A stretch of 64,000 nt of DNA from Actimicrobium sp035984655 (GCF_035984655.1 NZ_JAXCHT010000021.1:1-64000), one strand, 5' to 3'; positions 16,994-26,440 are shown, numbered from the stretch's first letter. Numbers and translations: made by a program. The notes: generated by a model not told the origin, from the letters alone.

Positions 16994-18763
16994 ATGTGGA
17001 ATCTAATCAGGCAAGGCGGCTTCGCCCTGTTGCTGGCTGCGGGCCCGGTGCATGCCGTGAGTCCGGCCGATCCGGCCAAGGTGATCCGGACAGCATTTTC
17101 GGACGCCGATGATGGCTTCGACATGGTGCGCACGCAGAATTACTACTCCGGCTTCATCGCCGAGACGATCTTCGAGACGCTGCTGACCTACGATTACCTC
17201 GCCAGCCCGGCCAAGCTGGTGCCGCGGACGACGACCGCCATGCCGGAGATCAGCGACGGCGGCAAGACGTATACCTTCCACCTTATTCCAGGCATCCACT
17301 TCACCGATGATCCTGCCTTCAAGGGCAAGCCGCGCGAGCTGGTGGCGCAGGATTACGCGTACTCCTTCAAGCGCCTGCTCGATCCGGTCAACCGTTCGCC
17401 ATCGGCTGGGTTTCTGGATGGCAAGATCGTTGGCATGAACGAAGCAGTGGCCGCCGCCAAAAAATCCGGCAAGTTTGACTACGACGCGCCGCTTGCGGGC
17501 TTGCAAACGCCGGATCGGTACACCTTGCAGGTGCATCTGACCGCGCCGGATTACAACTTCCTGTATGTGGTCGCGTATGGCGCACTGGCAGGCACCGCGC
17601 GTGAAGTGATCGAGTCGTATGGCCTGCAAAGCGGGCGGCATCCGGTCGGCACCGGCGCCTACATGCTGGACCAGTACGTGCCGCGCAGCAAGGTCACGCT
17701 GGTCGCCAATCCGGTCTATCGCGGCAGCACCTGGAATTTCCAGCCCTCGGCCGATCCGATGGATCAGCAACTGGTGCGCGACATGCAGGGCAAGAAGATG
17801 CCGCAGGTCGGCCGCATCGAAATCAGCGTGATCGAGGAAGAGCAGGCGCGCTGGCTGGCGTTTCAGGACAAGCAGATCGATATCGACTGGATTCCGCAGC
17901 TGGCCGCGCGCACCGCGCTCGATGGCGACAAGCTCAAGCCGGAATTCGCTGCACAGAATATCCGGCTGCAACGGTTTACGGAGCCGGCCATCAGCTTTAC
18001 GTTCTTTAATATGCAGGACCCGGTGGTGGGCGGCTACGGCATCGAAAAGGTTGCCTTGCGGCGCGCCATCGCGATGATCTACAACTTCCACGATGACATC
18101 ACCCTGTTGCGTCAGGGTCAGGCCAGCCGCGCCGAGATGCTGATTCCGCCGGGTGTGGTCGGCTACGACCCGGCCTATCGCAGCAGCATTGCGTATGACC
18201 CGGTGCTGGCCAACAAGCTGCTCGACCGCTTCGGTTACAAGCGCGGTGCCGATGGCTATCGGACCCTGCCGGATGGCCAGCCGATTGTCATCAGGATCAA
18301 CCGGGAAGCGTCGGTGATCTACCAGGAGACGGCTGAGCTGTGGAAACGCGGCTTTGACCAGATCGGGTTGCGCGCCGAATTCCCGGTCAGCAATTTTGCC
18401 GACAACATGAAAGCCGCCACGGCCTGCAGCCTGATGATGTGGCAAAGCGCCTGGAATGTGGATTACCCGGATGGCGAGAATTTCCTGCAATTGCTGTACG
18501 GTCCGAACTCGCAGCAGGGCAATCTCGGTTGTTACCAGTCGCCGGCCTTCGACGCCCTGTACAAACAGGCCATCGCGCTGCCGCCCGGCCCGGAGCGACT
18601 GAAGCTGTATGCGCAAATGAACCGCCAAATGGAAGCCGACACGGCCTGGGTACTGCAGGTGCTGCGTATTCGCAACTGGGTCACGCGGCCGTGGGTGCTC
18701 GGCTTCAAGAAGCACCCGGTGCTGCACGCCGGCTGGGAATATATCGACGTGATCAAGCATTGA
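16994..18763 (+). CDS. Peptide ABC transporter substrate-binding protein, copy 1
   Basis: The protein has 589 residues from the ATG at 16994; an upstream in-frame ATG at 16943 would add non-signal sequence. GAGGGA lies about 10 bp before the start. A signal peptide (to about PVHAVS) is followed by a family-5 (DppA/OppA-type) binding domain: AETIFETLLTYDYL, ISDGGKTYTFHLIPGIHF, HPVGTGAYMLDQYVPRSK, LRRAIAMIYNFHDDI. Its length (about 590) is nearer YejA-like proteins than DppA (about 535). It is the first of three tandem paralogs sharing motifs such as KFDYDAPLAG and the end pattern FKKHP. The operon continues with permeases and a fused ATPase, so this is one of three alternative receptors delivering ligand, probably peptides, to one transporter. 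Confidence 0.9.
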   Translation: MWNLIRQGGFALLLAAGPVHAVSPADPAKVIRTAFSDADDGFDMVRTQNYYSGFIAETIFETLLTYDYLASPAKLVPRTTTAMPEISDGGKTYTFHLIPGIHFTDDPAFKGKPRELVAQDYAYSFKRLLDPVNRSPSAGFLDGKIVGMNEAVAAAKKSGKFDYDAPLAGLQTPDRYTLQVHLTAPDYNFLYVVAYGALAGTAREVIESYGLQSGRHPVGTGAYMLDQYVPRSKVTLVANPVYRGSTWNFQPSADPMDQQLVRDMQGKKMPQVGRIEISVIEEEQARWLAFQDKQIDIDWIPQLAARTALDGDKLKPEFAAQNIRLQRFTEPAISFTFFNMQDPVVGGYGIEKVALRRAIAMIYNFHDDITLLRQGQASRAEMLIPPGVVGYDPAYRSSIAYDPVLANKLLDRFGYKRGADGYRTLPDGQPIVIRINREASVIYQETAELWKRGFDQIGLRAEFPVSNFADNMKAATACSLMMWQSAWNVDYPDGENFLQLLYGPNSQQGNLGCYQSPAFDALYKQAIALPPGPERLKLYAQMNRQMEADTAWVLQVLRIRNWVTRPWVLGFKKHPVLHAGWEYIDVIKH

Positions 18764-18773
18764 GCCGCGCCGC

Positions 18774-20552
18774 ATGACTCTGCATCCCCATTTTCGCCAT
18801 CTGTGCGCCGCTTTGCTGCTGGCGGCATCGTCCTCGTCGGCGCTGGCTGCGGCCGACCCGGCCAAGGTGCTGCATCTGGCGTTCGAAGCGCCGGACGACG
18901 GCTTCGACATGGTCAAGACCAACAACAGCCTGTATTCGACCTGGGTGGGCGAGGCAATCTTCGACACCATGCTGACCTATGACTACCTGGCGCGTCCGGC
19001 GAAACTCGCGCCGAACAGCCTCGACGGCATGCCGGAGGTCAGCGATGGCGGCAAGACCTACCTGTTCCATCTGAAAAAAGGCATCCGCTTCACCTCCGAC
19101 CCGGCCTTCAAGGGCGTGCCGCGCGAGCTGGTCGCGGCCGACTATGCGTACACCATCAAGCGCATCCTCGATCCCAAAAACCGCTCGCCGCAAGCCAGTT
19201 CGTACGAGGGCAAGATCATCGGCCTGGATGCGCTGGTCGCCGCCGCCAAGAAAACCGGCAAGTTCGATTACGACGCGCCGATCGCCGGCGTCGAGACGCC
19301 CGACCGCTACACGCTGCGGGTACGCCTGAATGCGCCGGACCAAACCTTTCAGTACCTGATGGCGCATCCGACCGCCGGTGCGGTGGCGCGCGAAGTCATC
19401 GAGATGTATGCCGCCAATACCAACACCCATCCGGTCGGCACCGGTCCGTACCAGCTGGTGCAATACGTCCCGCGCAGCAAGATCATCCTGCAGGCCAATC
19501 CGGACTATCGCGGCTTCGTCTGGAATTTCAAATCGTCCGGCGAGCCCGGCGATGCCGAGCTGATTCGCCAGATGCAGGGCAAGACCATGCCGCAGGTGGG
19601 GCGTGTCGAGATCAGCATCATCGAAGAGGAGCAATCGCGCTGGCTGGCCTTCGCCGGCAACCAGCTCGACTTCGACCTGTTGACCGAAAACGTGGTGCCA
19701 CGCGTGCTCGACATCGACAAGCTCAAGCCGGAATACGCCAACCAGGGCATCCGCCTGTATCGCTACATCGCGCCCGAAATCACCGAAACCCTGTTCAGTT
19801 TCAAGAGCCCGGTGGTCGGCGGCATGACCAATGACAAGATCGCGCTGCGCCGCGCGATTGCGATGAGCTACAGCTACGACGAGGAAATCGTCAAGGCGCG
19901 CTTCGGCCAGGCCGTCAAGGCGCAAGCGCCGGTGCCCCCGGGCGTAGCCGGTTTTGATCCGTCTTATCGCAGCAGTTTGTCGTATGATCCGGCGCTGGCG
20001 AACAAATTGCTGGATCACTTTGGCTATCGGCGCGGGCCGGACGGCTTTCGGACCTTCCCGGACGGCCAACCGCTGGTGCTGCAAGTGAATTCGTCGCCGT
20101 CATCGCGCGACAAGCTGCTGATGGAGCTCTGGAAGCGCGCGCTGGACGGCATCGGCCTGCATGCCGAGTTCCCGGTCAGCAGCTTTGCCGACAATCTGAA
20201 AGCCGCCAGCAATTGCGAGCTGATGATGTTCGGGCTGGGCGGTTCGGCCGGCATTCCGGATGGCAGCGATTTCCTGGAAAGCTATTACGGGCCGAATGGC
20301 GGACAGGGCAATCGCAGCTGCTATGCGTCGAAGGCGTTTGACACCGCCTTCGAGCAGGCCCGCCAGATGCCCGACGGGCCGCAGCGCAAACAGTTGTATA
20401 CGGCCATGTTCCGCCAGCTGGAAGCCGATTCGGCCACCGTGCTCGGGCTCTGGCGCGTGCGCAACTGGCTGGTCCGGCCGTGGGTGCAGGGCTTCAAGAA
20501 GCATCCGATCATGCGCGAAAACTGGCAGTACCTGGATATTGAAAAACACTGA
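18774..20552 (+). CDS. Peptide ABC transporter substrate-binding protein, copy 2
   Basis: This is a second 592-residue family-5 binding protein starting 10 bp after copy 1. The signal peptide (MTLHPHFRHLCAALLLAASS, ending ALAA) leads into ADPAKVLHLAFEAPDDGFDM, parallel to copy 1. Shared blocks include VSDGGKTYLFHLKKGIRF, KFDYDAPIAGVETPDRYTL, HPVGTGPYQLVQYVPRSKI, IEEEQSRWLAF and the C-terminal FKKHPIMRENWQYLDIEKH. It is clearly closer to copy 1 than to copy 3 (for example DDGFDMV in both). No strong ribosome-binding site precedes the ATG, so coupling to copy 1 translation is likely. Divergence across the ligand-binding region suggests a different substrate range, but the substrates are unknown. 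Confidence 0.9.
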   Translation: MTLHPHFRHLCAALLLAASSSSALAAADPAKVLHLAFEAPDDGFDMVKTNNSLYSTWVGEAIFDTMLTYDYLARPAKLAPNSLDGMPEVSDGGKTYLFHLKKGIRFTSDPAFKGVPRELVAADYAYTIKRILDPKNRSPQASSYEGKIIGLDALVAAAKKTGKFDYDAPIAGVETPDRYTLRVRLNAPDQTFQYLMAHPTAGAVAREVIEMYAANTNTHPVGTGPYQLVQYVPRSKIILQANPDYRGFVWNFKSSGEPGDAELIRQMQGKTMPQVGRVEISIIEEEQSRWLAFAGNQLDFDLLTENVVPRVLDIDKLKPEYANQGIRLYRYIAPEITETLFSFKSPVVGGMTNDKIALRRAIAMSYSYDEEIVKARFGQAVKAQAPVPPGVAGFDPSYRSSLSYDPALANKLLDHFGYRRGPDGFRTFPDGQPLVLQVNSSPSSRDKLLMELWKRALDGIGLHAEFPVSSFADNLKAASNCELMMFGLGGSAGIPDGSDFLESYYGPNGGQGNRSCYASKAFDTAFEQARQMPDGPQRKQLYTAMFRQLEADSATVLGLWRVRNWLVRPWVQGFKKHPIMRENWQYLDIEKH

Positions 20553-20601
20553 TCGATTGGCTATCGATTTTGGCAATGGCATTTTGCAAGGAACCACCAC
20601 C

Positions 20602-22392
20602 ATGAAATCACTCTGGCTTCGCGGCCTGATCCTGGCTGCCGTCATCGGCATCTTGCCCGCTGCGCACGGCGCGACCAACCCGGCCGACCCGACCAAGGTG
20701 CTGCGTTATGTGTTCCCCGCTGCGGAAACCGGTTTCGACCCGGCGATCGGGCGCGACCTGTATTCGGCGCATGTGGTGCAAGCCGTGTTCGAGACGCTGT
20801 ACACCTATGACTATCTGGCGCGTCCGGCCAAACTGCGGCCACTGACCGCCGACGGCATGCCGGAAGTCACCGATGAAGGCAAGACCTACACGATCCATTT
20901 GAAGAAGGGCATTTACTTCTTTCCGGATGCCGCCTTCAATGGCAAGAAGCGCGAACTGACGATGAACGATTACGTGTATTCGTATCGCCGTTTGTTTGAT
21001 CCGAAACTGGCCTCGCCGCATACCTGGCTGTTCGAAGGCAAGGTGGTCGGCCTCGATGCGCTCGCCGCCGACGCCAAGAAGACCGGCAAGTTTGATTACG
21101 ACAGCAAGATCGCCGGTTTCGAAGTGCTGGATCCGTACACGCTGCGCATTCATCTGACCCAGCCCGATTTCAACCTCGGCATGATCCTCGCGCATGAGCC
21201 GACCTCGGCGATGGCGCGCGAAGTGGTCGAGAAATACCAGGACACGGGCGGCCAGGTGATGGCCAATCCGGTCGGCACCGGCGCCTATCATCTGACCGAA
21301 TGGGTGCGTGCCTCGCGCATGGTGCTCGAAGCCAATCCGGATTACCGGCCCTTCACCTGGGATTTTGAAGCCGGCACCGATCCGGAAGACAAGGCCATTG
21401 TCGCCAGGCTCAAGGGCAAGATGTTCCCGCAGATCGGCCGCATCGAGATCGCCGTGATGATCGAAGACCAGTCGCGTCTGCTGGCATTCCAGAACGATGA
21501 AGTCGACCTGTTCGAATTACAGGGCCCGCTGGCGCCGCAGCTCCTCAGCGGCGGCAAGCTCAAGCCCGAGTTCGCGAAAAAGGGCATCCAGCTCTCGCGC
21601 ATCGTCGATCCGGAATCGAGCTACTACTATTGGAACATGCAGGACCCGGTGCTGGGCGGCTTTGAAAAGCACAAGATCGCGCTGCGCCGTGCCATCGCCA
21701 TGGCGCACAACGTCGATGAAGAAATCCGGCTGGTCTGGAACGGCGAAGCCATCGCGCTGGAGTACCCGATCCCGCCCGGCATCGTCGGCCATGATCCGAA
21801 ATACAAGAGTTCGATCCAGTTCGATCTGCCTGCGGCCAATGCACTGCTTGACAAGTTCGGCTACAAGCGCGGCAAGGATGGCTTCCGCAATCTGCCCGAT
21901 GGCAAACCGTTCACGATCAAGTATTCGGCCCGCAACGACAACAACGGCCAGCAGCAATCCGAGATGTGGAAGAAGACCTACAACTCGATCGGTGTGCGCA
22001 TGGATGGCGACATCCGTCCGTTCCCGGATCTGCTGAAAGCCGAAAAGAGCTGCCAGCTGCAAACCCGCACCTCGCCGTGGATCGCTGACTATCCCGATGG
22101 CGACAATTTCATGCAGCTGTACTACGGCCCCAACACCGGCCAGAACAACAATGGCTGCGCCAAGATTCCCGCCTACGACGAGCTCTACCGCGCTTCGCAA
22201 AAGCTGCCGGCCGGGCCGGAACGCGACCTGATTTATCACAAGATGACCCGCATCATGGAAATCTACTCGGCCCAGCGGATGGGGTATGCCCGCTATCGCA
22301 ACATGGTCTCGCAGCCACGCGTGATCGGTTTCAAGAAGCATCCGATCCTGCACGCGGAATGGATGTATTTCGACATCGAAAAACGCAAATAA
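20602..22392 (+). CDS. Peptide ABC transporter substrate-binding protein, copy 3
   Basis: From the ATG at 20602 (CAAGGAA upstream) the protein has 596 residues; the open frame extends back to 20260 inside copy 2, but that part is a shadow. A signal peptide (MKSLWLRGLILAAVIGILPA) precedes NPADPTKVLRYVF. The binding domain shares the tandem paralogs' plan (VTDEGKTYTIHLKKGIYFF, KFDYDSKIAGFEVLDPYTL, NPVGTGAYHLTEWVRASRM, FKKHPILHAEWMYFDIEK). It is the most divergent of the three, and it directly precedes the permeases with a 15-bp gap. That position suggests it may be the original receptor of the transporter, with copies 1 and 2 arising by duplication; this is inference. Confidence 0.9.
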   Translation: MKSLWLRGLILAAVIGILPAAHGATNPADPTKVLRYVFPAAETGFDPAIGRDLYSAHVVQAVFETLYTYDYLARPAKLRPLTADGMPEVTDEGKTYTIHLKKGIYFFPDAAFNGKKRELTMNDYVYSYRRLFDPKLASPHTWLFEGKVVGLDALAADAKKTGKFDYDSKIAGFEVLDPYTLRIHLTQPDFNLGMILAHEPTSAMAREVVEKYQDTGGQVMANPVGTGAYHLTEWVRASRMVLEANPDYRPFTWDFEAGTDPEDKAIVARLKGKMFPQIGRIEIAVMIEDQSRLLAFQNDEVDLFELQGPLAPQLLSGGKLKPEFAKKGIQLSRIVDPESSYYYWNMQDPVLGGFEKHKIALRRAIAMAHNVDEEIRLVWNGEAIALEYPIPPGIVGHDPKYKSSIQFDLPAANALLDKFGYKRGKDGFRNLPDGKPFTIKYSARNDNNGQQQSEMWKKTYNSIGVRMDGDIRPFPDLLKAEKSCQLQTRTSPWIADYPDGDNFMQLYYGPNTGQNNNGCAKIPAYDELYRASQKLPAGPERDLIYHKMTRIMEIYSAQRMGYARYRNMVSQPRVIGFKKHPILHAEWMYFDIEKRK

Positions 22393-22407
22393 CCCTGAAA
22401 GAAAATC

Positions 22408-23346
22408 ATGACTTCCTACATATTGCGGCGTCTCTGGCAAATGCTGCCGACCATGCTCGGGGTGATCCTGCTGGTGTTCATCCTGTTCAACTGGGTCGGC
22501 GGTGACCCGGCTTATATCCTGGCTGGAAAAATGTCGAACAAGGAGCAGATCGCCAACATCCGCACCCAGCTCGGCATCGACCAGCCGATCTGGGTGCAGC
22601 TGTGGATTTTCATCAAGCAGATTGTCACGTTCGATTTCGGCAGCAGCTGGAGCACCGGTGAATCGGTCTCGCACGTGATCACCTCGCGCCTCGGGCCGTC
22701 GCTGACCGTGCTGATTCCGCTGACGATCCTGGAAACCCTGATCGCCGTCGGCCTCGCCCTGGCGATTGCCTTCGTACGCGGTTCGGTGCTGGACCGCTCG
22801 GTGATGGTGGCCTGCACCATCGGCATGTCGGTCAGCATTCTGGTCTACATCATCGTGTTCCAGTACTTCTTTGCCTACAAGCTGAGCCTGTTCCCGGTGC
22901 AGGGCTGGGGCGACAGTTTTTTCGAGAACCTGTTCAAGTATTCGCTGCTGCCGATCATCATCGGCCTGGCCGTCAGCGTCGCGCCGAGCCTGCGGCTGTT
23001 CCGCACCTTCGTGCTTGATGAAGTCAACCAGGATTACGTGCGCACCGCGCGCGCCAAGGGTGTCTCGGAGCGTCGCATCCTGTGGGTGCACGTGTTGCGC
23101 AACGCCGCCATCCCGATCATCACCAACGTCATGTCGAACCTGCCGGCGCTGCTGATCGGCGCGTTCCTGATCGAGCGTTTCTTCTCGATCCCGGGGATTG
23201 GCCGCGAAGTGATTCTGGCCGTCGAGCGCAGCGATTTCCCGGTGATCAAGGCGATCACCGTGTATGTCGCCGCCGCCACCATGATCTTCAATCTGTTGAC
23301 CGACCTGATGTACCAGGCCGTCGATCCACGCGTTCAGCTGAAGTAG
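22408..23346 (+). CDS. Peptide ABC transporter permease, DppB/OppB type
   Basis: The 312-residue inner-membrane permease has about six transmembrane helices. The N terminus (MTSYILRRLWQMLPTMLGVI) is the standard DppB opening, and the EAA loop that contacts the ATPase appears as DYVRTARAKGVSERRILWVH (about residues 210-230). The last helix is followed by LMYQAVDPRVQLK, the usual DppB ending. It pairs with the DppC-type permease next to it to form the translocation pore for ligand delivered by the three binding proteins. The ATG at 22408 follows GAAAG. Gene spacing of 15 bp before and 10 bp after supports one transcript. Confidence 0.93.
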   Translation: MTSYILRRLWQMLPTMLGVILLVFILFNWVGGDPAYILAGKMSNKEQIANIRTQLGIDQPIWVQLWIFIKQIVTFDFGSSWSTGESVSHVITSRLGPSLTVLIPLTILETLIAVGLALAIAFVRGSVLDRSVMVACTIGMSVSILVYIIVFQYFFAYKLSLFPVQGWGDSFFENLFKYSLLPIIIGLAVSVAPSLRLFRTFVLDEVNQDYVRTARAKGVSERRILWVHVLRNAAIPIITNVMSNLPALLIGAFLIERFFSIPGIGREVILAVERSDFPVIKAITVYVAAATMIFNLLTDLMYQAVDPRVQLK

Positions 23347-23356
23347 GAAGCACTCG

Positions 23357-24475
23357 ATGACACATACTGAAAAACAGGTTTCGCCCGGACTCTGGGCACT
23401 GGCATGGCGCCGGCTGCGTGCCGACCATACCGCCATGTTCGCACTGGCCGTGGTGGTCGCCTATCTGGTCGCGCTGGTGCTGTCGGCCAGCGGCTTGCTG
23501 GCCTCCGACTGGGATGCTGAAGTCGGCGTCAACTACGCGCCGCCGACCTTTGTCGGCGCGCAAACGGCAGCCGAACGCGGTGGCTCGCCAGCCGCGGCGG
23601 AAAGCGAAGCGCTGCCGCCCGAAAACCCGCTCGATCCCCTGAAGGACATCATCCGTGAACTGCGCGCCAGTGCCGGCGCCCAGCAACCGGTGATCGTCAA
23701 CGACTACGGCATTCCCGACCCGATCGGCAAGGAACTGGCCGAAGTGCGCGCCGAACTGGCCAAGGGCGGCGCCGCCAAGGCCGCGCTGGTGCGCCGCGAG
23801 ACGCTGCCGTTCGGTGGCGACAAGTGGGGCCACGACATCATCAAGAAAACCATCAAGGGCGCCGAAACGTCGATCGTGGTCGGCATCGTTGCGGCCTTCC
23901 TGGCGACCTTTCTGGGCACCGTCTTCGGCGCTGTCTCCGGCTATTTCGGCGGCAAGGTCGATGATTTCTTCAACTGGTTCTACAGCATCTTCACCTCGGT
24001 GCCGTACCTGTTGCTGATCCTTGCCGTGGCCGCAGTGCTGCAGCAAAAAGGCGTGCTGACCATCGTGCTGATCCTCGGCCTGACCGGCTGGACCGGCACC
24101 TATCGCCTGATCCGCGCCGAATACCTCAAGCACAAGAACCGCGAATACGTCTGGGCCGCCGATGCGATTGGCGCCTCGCACATGCGCAAGATGTTCACGC
24201 ATATTTTCCCCAACGTCAGTCACGTGGCGCTGGTGCAGATCTCGATCCTGGTGGTCGGTTTCATCAAGTCGGAAGTGATCCTGAGTTTCCTCGGGTTCGG
24301 CGTGCCGGTCGGCACCGTGTCATGGGGCAGCATGCTCAATGAAGCGCAAAACGAACTCATCCTTGGCAAGTGGTGGCAGCTGGTGGCAGCCAGTGTGGCG
24401 ATGGCGGTGCTGGTGACGGCGTTCTCGCTGTTTACCGACGCGCTGCGCGACGCCCTTGATCCGAAGCTCAAATAG
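23357..24475 (+). CDS. Peptide ABC transporter permease, DppC/OppC type, with periplasmic insert
   Basis: The protein has 372 residues, longer than DppC/OppC (about 300). TM1 (about residues 27-50) is followed by roughly 110 residues before the next helix, including an Ala/Glu/Pro-rich stretch (AAAESEALPPENPLDPLKD) and a segment rich in Lys, Ala and Glu. The permease domain then begins at about residue 165 (VVGIVAAFLATFLGTVFGAV). The EAA-like loop is EYVWAADAIGASHMRKMFTH. The extra region should face the periplasm and could contact the binding proteins; that is inference from topology. The start ATG follows GGAAG, and the stop lies 9 bp before the ATPase gene. Confidence 0.9.
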   Translation: MTHTEKQVSPGLWALAWRRLRADHTAMFALAVVVAYLVALVLSASGLLASDWDAEVGVNYAPPTFVGAQTAAERGGSPAAAESEALPPENPLDPLKDIIRELRASAGAQQPVIVNDYGIPDPIGKELAEVRAELAKGGAAKAALVRRETLPFGGDKWGHDIIKKTIKGAETSIVVGIVAAFLATFLGTVFGAVSGYFGGKVDDFFNWFYSIFTSVPYLLLILAVAAVLQQKGVLTIVLILGLTGWTGTYRLIRAEYLKHKNREYVWAADAIGASHMRKMFTHIFPNVSHVALVQISILVVGFIKSEVILSFLGFGVPVGTVSWGSMLNEAQNELILGKWWQLVAASVAMAVLVTAFSLFTDALRDALDPKLK

Positions 24476-24484
24476 GAAACTGCG

Positions 24485-26182
24485 ATGACACCGAATTCGA
24501 CCCCCTTGCTGTCCGTCAGCAATCTGCGCGTCAGTTTTCTGACCGACAAAACCCACAGCGTCGAGGCTGTCAAAGGCATCTCGTTCGACATCCCGCGCAA
24601 TGCCACCATCGCCCTGGTCGGTGAGTCCGGCAGCGGCAAATCGGTCAGCTCGCTGGCCGTGATGGGCTTGCTGTCGGCCGACAACTCCATCGTCGACCCG
24701 AACAGCAAGATCCTGTTCGAAGGCCGCGACCTGCTGGCGCTGTCGATTGCCGAACGGCGCCAGCTGTGCGGCAAGGAAATCTCGATGATTTTCCAGGAGC
24801 CGATGACCTCGCTCAATCCGGTCTTCACGGTCGGCTTCCAGATTGGCGAAGTGCTCAAGCTGCACATGAACATGGACAGCAAGCAGGCGCGCGCACGCAC
24901 GCTGGCGCTGCTGGAAGAGGTCGGCATCCCGACCCCGGAAACCCGCATCGATGCGTATCCGAGCCAATTGTCCGGCGGCCAGCAGCAGCGCGTGATGATC
25001 GCCATGGCGATCGCCTGCGAACCGAAACTGCTGATCGCGGACGAACCGACCACCGCGCTCGATGTGACGATCCAGAAGCAGATCATCGACCTGATCGACG
25101 CGCTGCGTAAAAAGCGCCAGATGTCGGTGCTGTTCATCACCCATGACCTGGCGCTGGTGGGCGAGATCGCCGACGCCGTGATCGTCATGCGCAACGGCGA
25201 GATCCGCGAAAAAGGCGAGATTCACCAGATCTTCAACGCGCCGAAAGACCCGTACACCAAGGCGCTGCTGCGTTGCCGTCCATCGCTGGATGCGCGGCCG
25301 ATGCGCCTGCCGGTGATCGCCGATTATCTGGAAGGCGATGGCGAGCCGGCCGGCCTGACCGAGCAACGCACCCGCGGCCTGACCGGCAGCGAAGAGATCG
25401 TGCTCGACGTGCGCCATCTCGGAAAAAGTTTTTACAGCCGCGAAGGCCTGTTCGGCAAGAAGGAATTCAAGGCCGTCAGTGACGTCTCGTTCAAACTCGC
25501 GCGCGGCAAGACGCTCGGCGTGGTGGGCGAATCCGGCTCCGGCAAGACCACCGTCGGCCTGACGCTGCTGCGCCTGCACCAAGCCACCTCGGGCCAGGCG
25601 CTGTTCGAAGGCAAGGACATCCTTGCCATGTCGAACAAGGAGTTCATGGCCTACAAGCGGCGCATCCAGATCATCTTCCAGAATCCGTACGCCTCGCTCA
25701 ATCCGCGCTTCACGGTCGGCCAGATTCTGCTGGAGCCATTGCGCATCCACAACATCGGCACCGGCGACAAGGACCGCTCCGACATGGCCTATGCGCTGCT
25801 GAAAAAAGTCGGCTTGCCCGAAGCGGCGTTCCACCGCTACCCGCACGAATTCTCCGGCGGCCAGCGACAACGCATCGCCATCGCGCGCTGCCTGACCATG
25901 AAGCCGGAAGTGCTGGTGTGCGACGAATCGGTATCGGCGCTGGACGTCTCGGTACAGGCCCAGGTACTGAATCTGCTGCAGGACCTGCAGGAAGAATTCG
26001 GCATGAGCTACATCTTCATTTCGCACGATCTGGCCGTCGTCAAATACATCGCCGATCAGGTGATGGTGATGAACAAGGGCAGCGTGGTCGAACTGGCCAA
26101 TTCCGATGAGCTGTATCGCAATCCGCAGCATGCCTATACGCGCACGTTGCTGAGTGCGATTCCGAAGGGGTTGCGGGACTGA
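24485..26182 (+). CDS. Fused double-domain peptide ABC transporter ATPase (DppD-DppF / YejF-like)
   Basis: The 565-residue protein fuses both ATP-binding domains of a peptide importer. Domain 1 has Walker A GESGSGKS (about 46-53), signature LSGGQQQR (about 161-168) and Walker B LLIADEPTTAL. Domain 2 has Walker A GESGSGKT (about 348), signature FSGGQRQR (about 456) and VLVCDESVSALD (about 476). An oligopeptide-type C-terminal extension follows domain 1 (YTKALLRCRPSL). This arrangement matches YejF and GsiA more than separate DppD/DppF. It is last in the importer operon, followed directly by the repeat region. The number and order of subunits resemble a YejABEF-like importer, but the ligand is not shown. 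Confidence 0.94.
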   Translation: MTPNSTPLLSVSNLRVSFLTDKTHSVEAVKGISFDIPRNATIALVGESGSGKSVSSLAVMGLLSADNSIVDPNSKILFEGRDLLALSIAERRQLCGKEISMIFQEPMTSLNPVFTVGFQIGEVLKLHMNMDSKQARARTLALLEEVGIPTPETRIDAYPSQLSGGQQQRVMIAMAIACEPKLLIADEPTTALDVTIQKQIIDLIDALRKKRQMSVLFITHDLALVGEIADAVIVMRNGEIREKGEIHQIFNAPKDPYTKALLRCRPSLDARPMRLPVIADYLEGDGEPAGLTEQRTRGLTGSEEIVLDVRHLGKSFYSREGLFGKKEFKAVSDVSFKLARGKTLGVVGESGSGKTTVGLTLLRLHQATSGQALFEGKDILAMSNKEFMAYKRRIQIIFQNPYASLNPRFTVGQILLEPLRIHNIGTGDKDRSDMAYALLKKVGLPEAAFHRYPHEFSGGQRQRIAIARCLTMKPEVLVCDESVSALDVSVQAQVLNLLQDLQEEFGMSYIFISHDLAVVKYIADQVMVMNKGSVVELANSDELYRNPQHAYTRTLLSAIPKGLRD

Positions 26183-26256
26183 CGTGCCGGTTGCTGCCGG
26201 TGCGGTATGCGACCGCTTCAACGACTGCGCGGAGCTTTTGCAGTGGTTCAATTTAA

Positions 26257-26360
26257 GGCACGCCGAGTTATCGGGGTCGGAGTTTTTTTTCGCAGCGGGT
26301 CATCGCGAAAATTACTCTGACCCCGATAACGGACCATGGAATTCGTGCGGTTGATTGCCG
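26257..26360 (+). repeat. 104-bp palindromic repeat, copy A
   Basis: The core 26267-26330 is a near-perfect inverted repeat: GTTATCGGGGTC...GACCCCGATAAC around a short loop (GCGGGTCAT). The flanks (GGCACGCCGA and GGACCATGGAATTC) are conserved in copies B and C. It follows the importer ATPase gene and resembles REP/BIME-type intergenic elements. The long stem could also serve as an RNA 3' end. Confidence 0.85.
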
Positions 26361-26384
26361 AGCTCAGCACTCCGTAGCCCGCAA

Positions 26385-26440
26385 CCGGGGTCAGAGTAAT
26401 TTTCGCGAAAAAGCGTCGCGAAAAAAAACTCCGACCCCGG
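26385..26440 (-). repeat. Partial palindromic repeat in reverse orientation
   Basis: CCGGGGTCAGAGT...ACTCCGACCCCGG forms the same stem as the 104-bp element, read in the opposite direction and without its flanks. It lies between copies A and B and creates an alternating, BIME-like cluster. Confidence 0.75.

Noticed and set aside
18753..20084. A 443-residue open frame on the minus strand
   Set aside because: It is a shadow of binding-protein copy 2, lacking any recognisable domain or ribosome-binding site.
24320..26251. A 643-residue minus-strand frame across the ATPase
   Set aside because: His/Gln/Arg-rich antisense shadow of the fused ATPase, typical of high-GC DNA.
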